Below are positions 1 through 13,449 of a stretch of DNA of 64,000 bases, one piece after another. Source of the DNA: Xanthostigma xanthostigma (lineage: Eukaryota > Arthropoda > Insecta > Raphidioptera > Raphidiidae); the NCBI GenBank assembly GCA_963575645.1, contig OY754465.1, forward strand, positions 31,073,501-31,137,500, in the 5' to 3' direction. Position numbers and translations under genes: made by a program. The notes beneath the pieces are model-generated. The model worked only from the letters and a program-made list of their open reading frames with translations, was not told the origin of the DNA and did not search any database. The stretch's first letter is position 1. Every line of letters begins with the position of its first letter.

Positions 1-165
1 GGCCCTAATTGTCATAAAGCATGTAAAAACTGCTTGTATGCGTTAAAATATTGGTTAATATGCAGTTTGCATTTTCTTATGAGAGAATGATCCAAACCTG
101 AATTATATAGTGTAAATAGACTTACCTTTGTAAAATAAAGCAATTTTGCCTATAAGGACTCATTT
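1..165 (+). repeat. Reference 165-bp monomer (GGCCC / GAATTATATAG landmark type)
   Basis: First complete unit, used here to number monomer positions. Dyads visible in it: AAGCA (17-21) with TGCTT (31-35); AAACTGC (27-33) with GCAGTTT (62-68); and ATGCA (60-64) with TGCAT (68-72). The last two share bases 62-64 and 68, so they cannot form at the same time. AATAAA lies at 134-139. ACTTACCTT at 120-128 is, on the opposite strand, a perfect AAG/GTAAGT 5' splice-site consensus. The part around 60-100 is the most constant among copies. Positions 1-16, 36-55, 100-106 and 127-134 vary most. This unit carries the rare GAATTATATAG variant, which marks the start of higher-order units at 7422, 14350 and 21776. 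Confidence 0.9.
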
Positions 166-829
166 GCACGCAATTGTCGTGAAGCATGTAAAAACTGCTT
201 GTCTGCGTGAAAATGATAGTAAATATGCAGTTTGCATTTTCTTATGAGAGAATGATCCAAACTTGAATGTTATAGTGTAAATAGACTTACCCTCATGAAA
301 TAAACCAATTTTGCCTATAAAGATTCATATGCACCTAATTGTCGTAAAGCATGTAAAAACTGCTTGTATGCGTTAAAATAATAGTTAATATGCAGTTTGC
401 ATTTTCTTATGAGAGAATGATCCAAACCTGAATGTATAGTGTAAATAGACTTACCTTTGTAAAATAAAGCAATTTTGCCTATATGGACTCATTTGCCCCT
501 AATTGTCATAAAGCATGTAAAAACTGCTTGTATGCGTTAAAATAATGGTTAATATGCAGTTTGCATTTTCTTATGAGAGAATGATCCAAACCTGAACGTT
601 ATAGTGAAAATAGACTTACCTTCATGATATAAAGCAATTTTGCTTATAAGGATTCATTTGCCCCTAATTGTCATAAAGCATGTAAAAACTGCTTGTAGCG
701 TTAAAATAATGGTTAATATGCAGTTTGCATTTTCTTATGAGAGAATGATCCAAACCTGAATATTATAGTGTAAATAGACTTACCTTCATGAAATAAAGCA
801 ATTTTGCCTATAAGGACTCATTTGCCCCT

Positions 830-1265
830 AATTGTCATAAAGCATGTAAAAACTGCTTGTATGCGTTAAAATAATGGTTAATGTGCAGTTTGCATTTTCT
901 TATGAGAGAATGATCCAAACCTGAATGTTATAGTGTAAATAGACTTACCTTTGTAAAATAAAGCAATTTTGCCTATAAGGACTCATTTGCACGCAATTGT
1001 CGTGAAGCATGTAAAAACTGCTTGTCTTCGTGAAAATGATAGTAAATATGCAGTTTGCATTTTCTTATGAGAGAATGATCCAAACCTGAATGTTATAGTG
1101 TAAATAGACTTACCCTCATGAAATAAAGCAATTTTGCCTATAAAGACTCATTTGCACCTAATTGTCGTAAAGCATGTAAAAACTGCTTGACTGCGTTAAA
1201 ATAATGGTTAATATGCAGTTTGCATTTTCTTATGAGAGAATGATCCAAACCTGAATGTTATAGTG
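830..1265 (+). repeat. Block L-b, copy 1
   Basis: Matches 3634-4069 at an offset of 2804 bp (17 monomers minus 1 base). Shared rare variants are GGTTAATGTGCAG, CTTGTCTTCGTGAAAATG and CTTGACTGCG in the same order. The match ends where this copy has GTGTAAATAAACTCACC and the other has GTGAAAATAGACTTACC. Confidence 0.75.
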
Positions 1266-1899
1266 TAAATAAACTCACCTTTGTAAAATAAAGCAATTTT
1301 GCCTATAAGGACTCATTTGCACGCAATTGTCGTGAAGCATGTAAAAACTGCTTGTCTGCGTTAAAATAATGGTTAATATGCAGTTTGCATTTTCTTATGA
1401 GAGAATGATCGAAACCTGAATGTTATAGAGTAAATAGACTTACCTTCATGATATAAAGCAATTTTGCCTATAAGGACTCATTTGCCCTTAATTGTCATAA
1501 AGCATGTAAAAACTGATTGTAGCGTTAAAATAATGGTTAATATGCAGTTTGCATTTTCTTATGAGAGAATGATCCAAACCTAAATATTATAGTGTAAATA
1601 GACTTACCTTCATGAAATAAAGGAATTTTGCCTATAAGGACTCATTTGGCCCTAATTGTCATAAAGCATGTAAAAACTGCTTGTATGCGTTAAAATTATA
1701 GTTAATATGCAGTTTGCATTTTCTTATGAGAGAATGATCTAAACCTGAGTTTTATAGTTTAAGTAAACTTACCTTTGTAAAATAAAGCAATTTTGCCTAT
1801 AAGGACTCATTTGCACCTAATTGTCGTAAAGCATGTAAAAACTGCTTGTCTGCGTTAAAATAATGGTTAATATGCAGTTTGCATTTTCTTATGAGAGAA

Positions 1900-2590
1900 T
1901 GATCCAAACCTGAATATAATAGTGTAAATAGTTATAACTTCATGAAATAAAGCAATTTTGCCTATAATGACTCATTTGCCCCTAATTGTCATAAAGCATG
2001 TAAAAACTGCTTGTCTGCGTTAAAATAATGTTTAAAATGCAGTTTGCATTTTCTTATGAGAGAATGATCCAAACCTGAATGTTATAGTGAAAGTAGACTT
2101 ACCTTTGTAAAATAAAACAATTTTGCCTATAAGGACTCATTTGCACCTAATTGTCGCAAACCATGTAAAAACTGCTTGTCTGCTTTAAAATAATGGTTTA
2201 TATGCAGTTTGCATTTTCTTATGAGAAAATAATCCAAACCTGAATGTTATAGTGTAAATAGACTTACCTTCATGAAATAAAGCAATTTTGCCTATAAGGA
2301 CTCATTTGCCCCTAATTGTCATAAAGCATGAAAAAACTGCTTGTATGCGTTAAAATAATGGTTAATATGCAGTTTGCATTTTCTTATGAGAGAATGATCC
2401 AAACCTGAATGTTATAGTGTAAATAGACATACCTTTGTAAAATAAAGCAATTTTGCCTATAAGGACTCATTAGCTCGCAATTGTCGTGAAGCATGAAAAA
2501 ACTGCTTGTCTGCGTGAAAATGATAGTAAATATGCAGTTTGCATTTTCTTATGAGAGACGGATCCAAACCTGAATGTTATAGTGTAAATA
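1900..2590 (+). repeat. Block L-c, copy 1
   Basis: Matches 8006-8696 at an offset of 6106 bp (37 monomers plus 1). Both copies carry AATATAATAGTG followed by AGTTATAACTTCATG, then GTTTAAAATGCAG, and then CTGCTTTAAAATAATGG with GGTTTATATGC. A BamHI site (GGATCC, 2560-2565), created by the change to GAGACGGATCC, is private to this copy. Confidence 0.8.
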
Positions 2591-3633
2591 GACTTACCCT
2601 CATGAAATAAAGCAATTTTGCCTATAAAGACTCATTTGCACCTAATTGTCGTAAAGCATGTAAAAACTGCTTGTCTGCGTTAAAAAAATGGTTAATATGC
2701 AGTTTGCATTTTCTTATGAGAGAATGATCCAAACCTGAATATTATAGTGTAAATAGACTTACCTTCATGAAATTAAGCAATTTTGCCTATAAGGACTCAT
2801 TTGGCCCTAATTGTCATAAAGCATGTAAAAACTGCTTGTATGCGTTAAAATAATGGTTAATATGCAGTTTGCATTTTCTTATGAGAGAATGATCCAAACC
2901 TGAATGTTATAGTGTAAATAGACTTACCCTCATGAAATAAAGCAATTTTGCTTATAAGGACTCATTTGCACCTAATTGTCATAAAGCTTGTAAAAACTGC
3001 TTGTATGCGATAAAATAATAGTTAATATGCAGTTTGCATTTTCTTATGAGAGAACGATCCAAACCTGAATGTTATAGTGAAAATAGACTTACCTTTGTAA
3101 AATAAAGCAATTTTGCCTATAAGGACTCATTTGCACCTAATTGTCGTAAAGCATGTAAAAACTGCTTGTCTGCGTTAAAGTAATGGTTAATATGCAGTTT
3201 GCATTTTCTTATGAGAGAATGATACAAACCTGAAAGTTATAGTGTAAATAGACTTACTCTCATGAAATAAAGCAATTTTGCCTATAAAGACTCATTTGCA
3301 CCTAATTGTCGTAAAGCATGTAAAAACTGCTTGTCTGCGTTAAAATGATGGTTAATATGCAGTTTGCATTTTCTTATGAGAGAATGATCCAAACCTGAAT
3401 GTTATAGTGTAAATAGACTTACCCTCATAAAATAAAGCAATTTTGCCTATAAAGACTCATTTGCACCTAATTATCGTAAAGCATGTATAAACTGCTTGTC
3501 TGCGTTTAAATAATGGTTAATATGCAGTTTGCATTTTCTTATGAGAGAATGATCCAAACCTGAATGTTATAGTGTAAATAGACTTACCTTCATAAAATAA
3601 AGCAATTTTGCCTATAAGGACTCATTTGCCCCT

Positions 3634-4069
3634 AATTGTCATAAAGCATGTAAAAACTGCTTGTATGCGTTAAAATAATGGTTAATGTGCAGTTTGCATT
3701 TTCTTATGAGAGAATGATCCAAACCTGAATGTTATAGTGTAAATAGACTTACCTTTGTAATATAAAGCAATTTTGCCTATAAGGACTCATTTGCACGCAA
3801 TTGTCGTGAAGCATGTAAAAACTGCTTGTCTTCGTGAAAATGATAGTAAATATGCAGTTTGCATTTTCTTATGAGAGAATGATCCAAACCTGAATGTTAT
3901 AGTGTAAATAGACTTACCCTCATGAAATAAAGCAATTTTGCCTATAAAGACTCATTTGCACCTAATTGTCGTAAAGCATGTAAAAACTGCTTGACTGCGT
4001 TAAAATAATGGTTAATATGCAGTTTTCATTTTCTTATGAGAGAATGATCCAAACCTGAATGTTATAGTG
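3634..4069 (+). repeat. Block L-b, copy 2
   Basis: Second copy of 830-1265, about 2.6 monomers long, not adjacent to the first. Small private differences, such as GTAATATAAAGC near 3758 and GTTTTCATTTTC near 4023, post-date the duplication. Confidence 0.75.
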
Positions 4070-7000
4070 AAAATAGACTTACCTTTGTAAAATAAAGCAA
4101 TTTTGCCTATAAGGACTCATTTGCATCTAATTGTCGTAAAGCATGTAAAAACTGCTTGTCTGCGTTTAAATAATGGTTAATATGCAGTTTGCATTTTCTT
4201 ATGAGAGAATGATCCAAACCTGAATGTTATAGTGTAAATAGACTTACCTTCATAAAATAAAGCAATTTTGCCTATAAGGACTTATTTGCACGCAATTGTC
4301 GTGAAGCATGTAAAAACTGCTTGTCTGCGTTAAAATAATGGTTAATATGCAGTTTGCATTTTCTTATGAGAGAATGATCCAAACCTGAATGTTATAGTGT
4401 AAATAGACTTACCTTCATGATATAAAGCAATTTTGCCTATAAGGACTCATTTGCCCCTAATTGTCATAAAGCATGTAAAAACTGCTTGTAGCGTTAAAAT
4501 AATGGTTAATATGCAGTTTGCATTTTCTTATGAGAGAATGATCCAAACCTGAATGTTATAGTGTAAATAGACTTACCTTCATGAAATAAAGCAATTTTGC
4601 CTATAAAGACTCATTTGCACCTAATTGTTATAAAGCATGTAAAAACTGCTTGTATGCGTTACAATGATAGTAAATATGCAGTTTGCATTTTCTTATGAGC
4701 GAATGATCCAAAGCTGAATGTTATAGTGTAAATAGACTAACCCTCATGAAATAAAGCAAATTTGCTTATAAGGACTCATTTGGCCCTAATTGTCATAAAG
4801 CATGTAAAAACTGCTTGTATGCGTTAAAATAATGGTTAATATGCAGTTTGCATTTTCTTATGAGAGAATGATCCAAACCTGAATGTTATAGTGTAAATAG
4901 ACTTACCTTAATGAAATAAAGCAATTTTGCCTATAAAGACTCATTTCACTTAATTGTCATAAAGCATGTAAAAACTGCTTGTATACGTTACAATGATAGT
5001 AAATATGCAGTTTGCATTTTCTTATGAGCGAATGATCCAAACCTGAATGTTATAGTGTAAATAGACTTACCCTCATGAAATAAAGCAAATTTGCTTATAA
5101 GGACTCATTTGCACCTAATTGTCATAAAGCTTGTAAAAACTTCTTGTATGCGTTAAAATAATGGTTAATATGCAGTTTGCATTTTCTTATGAGAGAATGT
5201 TCCAAACCTGAATGTTATAGTGTAAATAAACTAACCTGTGTAAAATAAAGCAATTTTGCCTATAAGGACTCATTTGCACGCAATTGTCGTGAAGCATGTA
5301 AAAACTGCTTGTCTGCGTTAAAATAATGGTTAATATGCAGTTTGCATTTTCTTATGAGAGAATGATCCAAACCTGAATGTTATAGTGTAAATAGACTTAC
5401 CTTCATGAAATAAAGCAATTTTGCCTATAAGGACTCATTTGGCCCTAATTGTCATAAAGCATGTAAAAACTGCTTGTATGCGTTAAAATAATAGTTAATA
5501 TGCAGTTTGCATTTTCTTATGAGAGAATGATCCAAACCTGAATGTTATAGTGTAAATAGACTTACCTTCATGAAATAAAGCAATTTTGCCTATAAGGACT
5601 CATTTGGCCCTAATTGTCATAAAGCATGTAAAAACTGCTTGTATGCGTTAAAATAATGGTTAATATGCAGTTTGCATTTTCTTATGAGAGAATGATCCAA
5701 ACCTGAATGTTATAGTGTAAATAAACTAACCTGTGTAAAATAAAGCAATTTTGCCTATAAGGACTCATTTGCACGCAATTGTCGTGAAGCATTTAAAAAC
5801 TGCTTGTCTGCGTTAAAATAATGGTTAATATGCAGTTTGCATTTTCTTATGAGAGAATGATCCAAACCTGAATGTTATAGTGTAAATAGACTTACCTTCA
5901 TGATATAAAGTAATTTTGCCTATAAGGACTCATTTGCCCCTAATTGTCATAAAGCATGTAAAAACTGCTTGTAGCGTTAAAATAATGGTTAATAATATCA
6001 GTTTGCATTTTCTTATGAGAGAATGATCCAAACCTGAATATTATAGTGTAAATAGATTTACCTTCATGAAATAAAGCAATTTTGCCTATAAGGACTCATT
6101 TGGCCCTAATTGTCATAAAGCATTTAAAAACTGCTTGTATGCGTTAAAATAATGGTTAATATGCAGTTTGCATTTTCTTATGAGAGAATGATCCAAACCT
6201 GAATGTTATAGTGTAAATAGACTTACCTTCATGAAATAAAACAATTTTGCCTATAAAGACTCATTTGCACCTAATTGTCATAAAGCATGTAAAAACTGCT
6301 TGTATGCGTTAAAATGATAGTAAATATGCAGTTTGCATTTTCTTATGAGCGAATGATCCAAACCTGAATGTTATAGTGTAAATAGACTTACCCTCATGAA
6401 ATAAAGCAATTTTGTTTATAAGGACTCATTTGCACCTAATTGTCATAAAGCTTGTAAAAACTGCTTGTATGCGTTAAAATAATAGTTAATATGCAGTTTG
6501 CATTTTCTTATGAAAGAATGATCCAAACCTGAATGTTATAGTGAAAATAGCCTTACCTTCATAAAATAAAGCAATTTTGCCTATAAGGACTCATTTGCCC
6601 CTAATTGTCATAAAGCATGTAAAAACTGCTTGTATGCGTTAAAATAATGGTTAATGTGCAGTTTGCATTTTCTTATGAGAGAATGATCCAAACCTGAATG
6701 TTATAGTGTAAATAGACTTACCTTTGTAAAATAAAGCAATTTTGCCTATAAGGACTCATTTGCATGCAATTGTCGTGAAGCATGTAAAAACTGCTTGTCT
6801 GCGTGAAAATGATAGTAAATATGCAGTTTGCATTTTCTTTTGAGAGAATGATCCAAACCTGAATGTTATAGTGTAAATAGACTTACCCTCATGAAATAAA
6901 GCAATTTTGCCTATAAAGACTCATTTGTACCTAATTGTCGTAAAGCATGTAAAAACTGCTTGTCTGCGTTAAAATAATGGTTAATATGCAGTTTGCATTT

Positions 7001-7125
7001 TCTTATGAGAGAATGATCCAAACCTGAATGTTAAAGTGTAAATAAACTCACCTTTGTAAAATAAAGCAATTTTGCCTATAAGGACTCATTTGCACGCAAT
7101 TGTCGTGAAGCATGTAAAAACTGAT
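4060..7125 (+). repeat. Block L-d, copy 1 (3.07 kb)
   Basis: Matches 9505-12570 at a constant offset of 5445 bp, exactly 33 x 165. Anchors checked base by base: 4121/9566, 4281/9726, 6656/12101. The copies share rare variants including CTTATTTGCACGC, GGTTAATAATATCAG, GAAAGAATG with AATAGCCTTACC, and CTTTTGAGAG. The few differences noticed include CTTCTTG versus CTTTTTG and AATGTTCC versus AATGATCC. Identity is high but below that of the 10-kb right-arm duplication. Confidence 0.9.
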
Positions 7126-7189
7126 TGTCTGCGTTAAAATAATGGTTAATATGCAGTTTGCATTTTCTTATGAGAGAATGATCCAAACC

Positions 7190-7950
7190 TGAATGTTATA
7201 GTGTAAATAAACTTACCTTTGCAAAATAAAGCAATTTTGCCTATAAGGACTCATTTGCACGCAATTGTCGTGAAGCATGTAAAAACTGCTTGTCTGCGTT
7301 TAAATAATGGTTAATATGCAGTTTGCATTTTCTTATGAGAGAATGATCCAAACCTGAATATTATAGTGTAAATAGACTTACCTTCATGAAATAAAGCAAT
7401 TTTGCCTATAAGGACTCATTTGGCCCTAATTGTCATAAAGCATGTAAAAACTGCTTGTATGCGTTAAAATATTGGTTAATATGCAGTTTGCATTTTCTTA
7501 TGAGAGAATGATCCAAACCTGAATTATATAGTGTAAATAGACTTACCTTTGTAAAATAAAGCAATTTTGCCTATAAGGACTCATTTGCACGCAATTGTCG
7601 TGAAGCATGTAAAAACTGCTTGTCTGCGTGAAAATGATAGTAAATATGCAGTTTGCATTTTCTTATGAGAGAATGATCCAAACTTGAATGTTATAGTGTA
7701 AATAGACTTACCCTCATGAAATAAACCAATTTTGCCTATAAAGATTCATTTGCACCTAATTGTCGTAAAGCATGTAAAAACTGCTTGTATGCGTTAAAAT
7801 AATAGTTAATATGCAGTTTGCATTTTCTTATGAGAGAATGATCCAAACCTGAATGTATAGTGTAATTAATAGACTTACCTTTGTAAAATAAAGCAATTTT
7901 GCCTATATGGACTCATTTGCCCCTAATTGTCATAAAGCATGAAAAAACTG
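7190..7950 (+). repeat. HOR boundary block, copy 1
   Basis: Matches 14118-14880 at an offset of 6928 bp and spans the boundary between left higher-order units 1 and 2. Shared features are TTTGCAAAATAAAGC, GCGTTTAAATAATGG, the landmark monomer, AACTTGAATG and CCTATATGGACTC. It shows that the higher-order units are joined in the same way at successive boundaries. Confidence 0.8.
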
Positions 7951-8005
7951 CTTGTATGCGTTAAAATAATGGTTAATATGCAGTTTGCATTTTCTTATGA
8001 GAGAA

Positions 8006-8696
8006 TGATCCAAACCTGAATATAATAGTGTAAATAGTTATAACTTCATGAAATAAAGCAATTTTGCCTATAATGACTCATTTGCCCCTAATTGTCATAA
8101 AGCATGTAAAAACTGCTTGTCTGCGTTAAAATAATGTTTAAAATGCAGTTTGCATTTTCTTATGAGAGAATGATCCAAACCTGAATGTTATAGTGAAAGT
8201 AGACTTACCTTTGTAAAATAAAACAATTTTGCCTTTAAGGACTTATTTGCACCTAATTGTCGTAAACCATGTAAAAACTGCTTGTCTGCTTTAAAATAAT
8301 GGTTTATATGCAGTTTGCATTTTCTTATGAGAAAATAATCCAAACCTGAATGTTATAGTGTAAATAGACTTACCTTCATGAAATAAAGCAATTTTGCCTA
8401 TAAGGACTCATTTGCCCCTAATTGTCATAAAGCATGAAAAAACTGCTTGTATGCGTTAAAATAATGGTTAATATGCAGTTTGCATTTTCTTATGAGAGAA
8501 TGATCCAAACCTGAATGTTATAGTGTAAATAGACTTACCTTTGTAAAATAAAGCAATTTTGCCTATAAGGACTCATTAGCACGCAATTGTCGTGAAGCAT
8601 GAAAAAACTGCTTGTCTGCGTGAAAATGATAGTAAATATGCAGTTTGCATTTTCTTATGAGAGAATGATCCAAACCTGAATGTTATAGTGTAAATA
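8006..8696 (+). repeat. Block L-c, copy 2
   Basis: Second copy of 1900-2590, four monomers long. It carries GCCTTTAAGGACTTATTTGC near 8231 where the first copy has the ordinary TATAAGGACTC. That private form also appears, reversed, in the junction-proximal right arm near 24664. Confidence 0.8.
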
Positions 8697-9504
8697 AACT
8701 TACCTGTGTAAAATAAAGCAATTTTGCCTATAAGGACTCATTTGCACCTAATTGTCATAAAGCATGTAAAAACTGCTTGTAGCGTTAAAATAATGGTTAA
8801 TATGCAGTTTGCATTTTCTTATGAGAGAATGATCCAAACCTGAATATAATAGTGTAAATAGACTTACCTTCATGAAATAAAGCAATTTTGCCTATAAGGA
8901 CTCATTTGGCCCTAATTGTCATAAAGCATGTAAAAACTGCTTGTATGCGTTAAAATAATGGTTAATATGCAGTTTGCATTTTCTTATGAGAGAATGATCC
9001 AAACCTGAATGTTATAGTGTAAATAGATTTACCTTCATGAAATAAAGCAATTTTGCCTATAAAGACTCATTTGCACCTAATTGTCATAAAGCATGTAAAA
9101 ACTGCTTGTATGCGTTACAATGATAGTAAATATGCAGTTTGTATTTTCTTATGAGCGAATGATCCAAACCTGAATGTTATAGTGTAAATAGACTTACCCT
9201 CATGAAATAAAGCAAATTTGCTTATAAGGACTCATTTGCACCTAATTGTCATAAAGCTTGTAAAAACTGCTTGTCTGCGTTTAAATAATGGTTAATATGC
9301 AGTTTGCATTTTCTTATGAGAGAATGATCCAAACCTGAATGTTATAGTGTAAATACACTTACCTTCATAAAATAAAGCAATTTTTCCTATAAGGACTCAT
9401 TTGCCCCTAATTGTCATAAAGCATGTAAAAACTGCTTGTATGCGTTAAAATAATAGTTAATATGCAGTTTGCATTTTCTTATGAGAGAATGATCCAAACC
9501 TGAA

Positions 9505-12500
9505 TGTTATAGTGAAAATAGACTTACCTTTGTAAAATAAAGCAATTTTGCCTATAAGGACTCATTTGCATCTAATTGTCGTAAAGCATGTAAAAACTGC
9601 TTGTCTGCGTTTAAATAATGGTTAATATGCAGTTTGCATTTTCTTATGAGAGAATGATCCAAACCTGAATGTTATAGTGTAAATAGACTTACCTTCATAA
9701 AATAAAGCAATTTTGCCTATAAGGACTTATTTGCACGCAATTGTCGTGAAGCATGTAAAAACTGCTTGTCTGCGTTAAAATAATGGTTAATATGCAGTTT
9801 GCATTTTCTTATGAGAGAATAATCCAAACCTGAATGTTATAGTGTAAATAGACTTACCTTCATGATATAAAGCAATTTTGCCTATAAGGACTCATTTGCC
9901 CCTAATTGTCATAAAGCATGTAAAAACTGCTTGTAGCGTTAAAATAATGGTTAATATGCAGTTTGCATTTTCTTATGAGAGAATGATCCAAACCTGAATG
10001 TTATAGTGTAAATAGACTTACCTTCATGAAATAAAGCAATTTTGCCTATAAAGACTCATTTGCACCTAATTGTTATAAAGCATGTAAAAACTGCTTGTAT
10101 GCGTTACAATGATAGTAAATATGCAGTTTGCATTTTCTTATGAGCGAATGATCCAAAGCTGAATGTTATAGTGTAAATAGACTAACCCTCATGAAATAAA
10201 GCAAATTTGCTTATAAGGACTCATTTGGCCCTAATTGTCATAAAGCATGTAAAAACTGCTTGTATGCGTTAAAATAATGGTTAATATGCAGTTTGCATTT
10301 TCTTATGAGAGAATGATCCAAACCTGAATGTTATAGTGTAAATAGACTTACCTTAATGAAATAAAGCAATTTTGCCTATAAAGACTCATTTCACTTAATT
10401 GTCATAAAGCATGTAAAAACTGCTTGTATACGTTACAATGATAGTAAATATGCAGTTTGCATTTTCTTATGAGCGAATGATCCAAACCTGAATGTTATAG
10501 TGTAAATAGACTTATCCTCATGAAATAAAGCAAATTTGCTTATAAGGACTCATTTGCACCTAATTGTCATAAAGCTTGTAAAAACTTTTTGTATGCGTTA
10601 AAATAATGGTTAATATGCAGTTTGCATTTTCTTATGAGAGAATGATCCAAACCTGAATGTTATAGTGTAAATAAACTAACCTGTGTAAAATAAAGCAATT
10701 TTGCCTATAAGGACTCATTTGCACGCAATTGTCGTGAAGCATGTAAAAACTGCTTGTCTGCGTTAAAATAATGGTTAATATGCAGTTTGCATTTTCTTAT
10801 GAGAGAATGATCCAAACCTGAATGTTATAGTGTAAATAGACTTACCTTCATGAAATAAAGCAATTTTGCCTATAAGGACTCATTTGGCCCTAATTGTCAT
10901 AAAGCATGTAAAAACTGCTTGTATGCGTTAAAATAATAGTTAATATGCAGTTTGCATTTTCTTATGAGAGAATGATCCAAACCTGAATGTTATAGTGTAA
11001 ATAGACTTACCTTCATGAAATAAAGCAATTTTGCCTATAAGGACTCATTTGGCCCTAATTGTCATAAAGCATGTAAAAACTGCTTGTATGCGTTAAAATA
11101 ATGGTTAATATGCAGTTTGCATTTTCTTATGAGAGAATGATCCAAACCTGAATGTTATAGTGTAAATAAACTAACCTGTGTAAAATAAAGCAATTTTGCC
11201 TATAAGGACTCATTTGCACGCAATTGTCGTGAAGCATTTAAAAACTGCTTGTCTGCGTTAAAATAATGGTTAATATGCAGTTTGCATTTTCTTATGAGAG
11301 AATGATCCAAACCTGAATGTTATAGTGTAAATAGACTTACCTTCATGATATAAAGCAATTTTGCCTATAAGGACTCATTTGCCCCTAATTGTCATAAAGC
11401 ATGTAAAAACTGCTTGTAGCGTTAAAATAATGGTTAATAATATCAGTTTGCATTTTCTTATGAGAGAATGATCCAAACCTGAATATTATAGTGTAAATAG
11501 ATTTACCTTCATGAAATAAAGCAATTTTGCCTATAAGGACTCATTTGGCCCTAATTGTCATAAAGCATTTAAAAACTGCTTGTATGCGTTAAAATAATGG
11601 TTAATATGCAGTTTGCATTTTCTTATGAGAGAATGATCCAAACCTGAATGTTATAGTGTAAATAGACTTACCTTCATGAAATAAAACAATTTTGCCTATA
11701 AAGACTCATTTGCACCTAATTGTCATAAAGCATGTAAAAACTGCTTGTATGCGTTAAAATGATAGTAAATATGCAGTTTGCATTTTCTTATGAGCGAATG
11801 ATCCAAACCTGAATGTTATAGTGTAAATAGACTTACCCTCATGAAATAAAGCAATTTTGTTTATAAGGACTCATTTGCACCTAATTGTCATAAAGCTTGT
11901 AAAAACTGCTTGTATGCGTTAAAATAATAGTTAATATGCAGTTTGCATTTTCTTATGAAAGAATGATCCAAACCTGAATGTTATAGTGAAAATAGCCTTA
12001 CCTTCATAAAATAAAGCAATTTTGCCTATAAGGACTCATTTGCCCCTAATTGTCATAAAGCATGTAAAAACTGCTTGTATGCGTTAAAATAATGGTTAAT
12101 GTGCAGTTTGCATTTTCTTATGAGAGAATGATCCAAACCTGAATGTTATAGTGTAAATAGACTTACCTTTGTAAAATAAAGCAATTTTGCCTATAAGGAC
12201 TCATTTGCATGCAATTGTCGTGAAGCATGTAAAAACTGCTTGTCTGCGTGAAAATGATAGTAAATATGCAGTTTGCATTTTCTTTTGAGAGAATGATCCA
12301 AACCTGAATGTTATAGTGTAAATAGACTTACCCTCATGAAATAAAGCAATTTTGCCTATAAAGACTCATTTGTACCTTATTGTCGTAAAGCATGTAAAAA
12401 CTGCTTGTCTGCGTTAAAATAATGGTTAATATGCAGTTTGCATTTTCTTATGAGAGAATGATCCAAACCTGAATGTTATAGTGTAAATAAACTCACCTTT

Positions 12501-12570
12501 GTAAAATAAAGCAATTTTGCCTATAAGGACTCATTTGCACGCAATTGTCGTGAAGCATGTAAAAACTGCT
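9505..12570 (+). repeat. Block L-d, copy 2
   Basis: Second copy of 4060-7125, separated from the first by about 2.4 kb of other satellite variants. The pair is therefore part of the larger 42-45-mer structure and not a simple adjacent duplication. Confidence 0.9.
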
Positions 12571-13429
12571 TGTCTGCGTTAAAATAATGGTTAATATGCA
12601 GTTTGCATTTTCTTATGAGAGAATGATCCAAACCTGAATGTTATAGTGTAAATAGACTTACCTTAATGATATAAAGCAATTTTGCCTATAAGGACTCATT
12701 TGCCCTTAAATGTCATAAAGTATGTAAAAACTGCTTGTAGCGTTAAAATAATGGTTAATATGCAGTTTGCATTTTCTTATGAGAGAATGATCCAAACCTG
12801 AATATTATAGTGTAAATAGACTTACCTTCATGAAATAAAGCAATTTTGCCTATAAGGACTCATTTGGCCCTAATTGTCATAAAGCATGTAAAAACTGCTT
12901 TTATGCGTTAAAATAATGGTTAATATGCAGTTTGCATTTTCTTATGAGAGAATGATCCAAACCTGAATGTTATAGTGTAAATAGACTTACCTTCATGAAA
13001 TAAAGCAATTTTGCCTATAAGGACTCATTTGCCCCTAATTGTCATAAAGCATGTAAAAACTGCTTGTATGCGTTAAAATAATAGTTAATATGCAGTTTGC
13101 ATTTTCTTATGAGAGAATGATCCAAACCTGAATGTTATAGTGAAAATAGTCTTACCTTTGTAAAATAAAGCAATTTTGCCTATAAGGACTCATTTGCATC
13201 TAATTGTCGTAAAGCATGTAAAAACTGCTTGTCTGCGTTTAAATAATGGTTAATATGCAGTTTGCATTTTCTTATGAGAGAATGATCCAAACCTGAATGT
13301 TATAGTGTAAATAGACTTACCTTCATAAAATAAAGCAATTTTGCCTATAAGGACTCATTTGCCCCTAATTGTCATAAAGCATGTAAAAACTGCTTGTATG
13401 CGTTAAAATAATGGTTAATATGCAGTTTG

Positions 13430-13449
13430 CATTCTCTCATGAGAGAATG
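13430..13449. repeat. Perfect 20-bp palindrome inside a monomer
   Basis: CATTCTCTCATGAGAGAATG is fully self-complementary. It arose by small changes in the common CATTTTCTTATGAGAGAATG, which is only partly symmetric. It lies in the left arm of the outer inverted repeat. Confidence 0.95.

Larger units (their letters stand above)
1..7421 (+). repeat. Left higher-order unit 1 (45 monomers)
   Basis: Spans from the first GAATTATATAG landmark monomer to just before the next, 7421 bp (45 x 165 minus 4). It is collinear with the next unit through several matching segments whose offsets change in whole-monomer steps: 1-520 (offset 7421), 1900-2590 (offset 6106), 4060-7125 (offset 5445) and 7190 onward (offset 6928). 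The changes imply losses and gains of about 8, 4 and 9 monomers between the units. The true left boundary is arbitrary because the window begins here. Confidence 0.65.

Noticed and set aside
2560-2565. BamHI site as evidence of foreign or cloned DNA
   Set aside because: It is a private change in one monomer (GAGACGGATCC from GAGAATGATCC) and the flanks are normal satellite.
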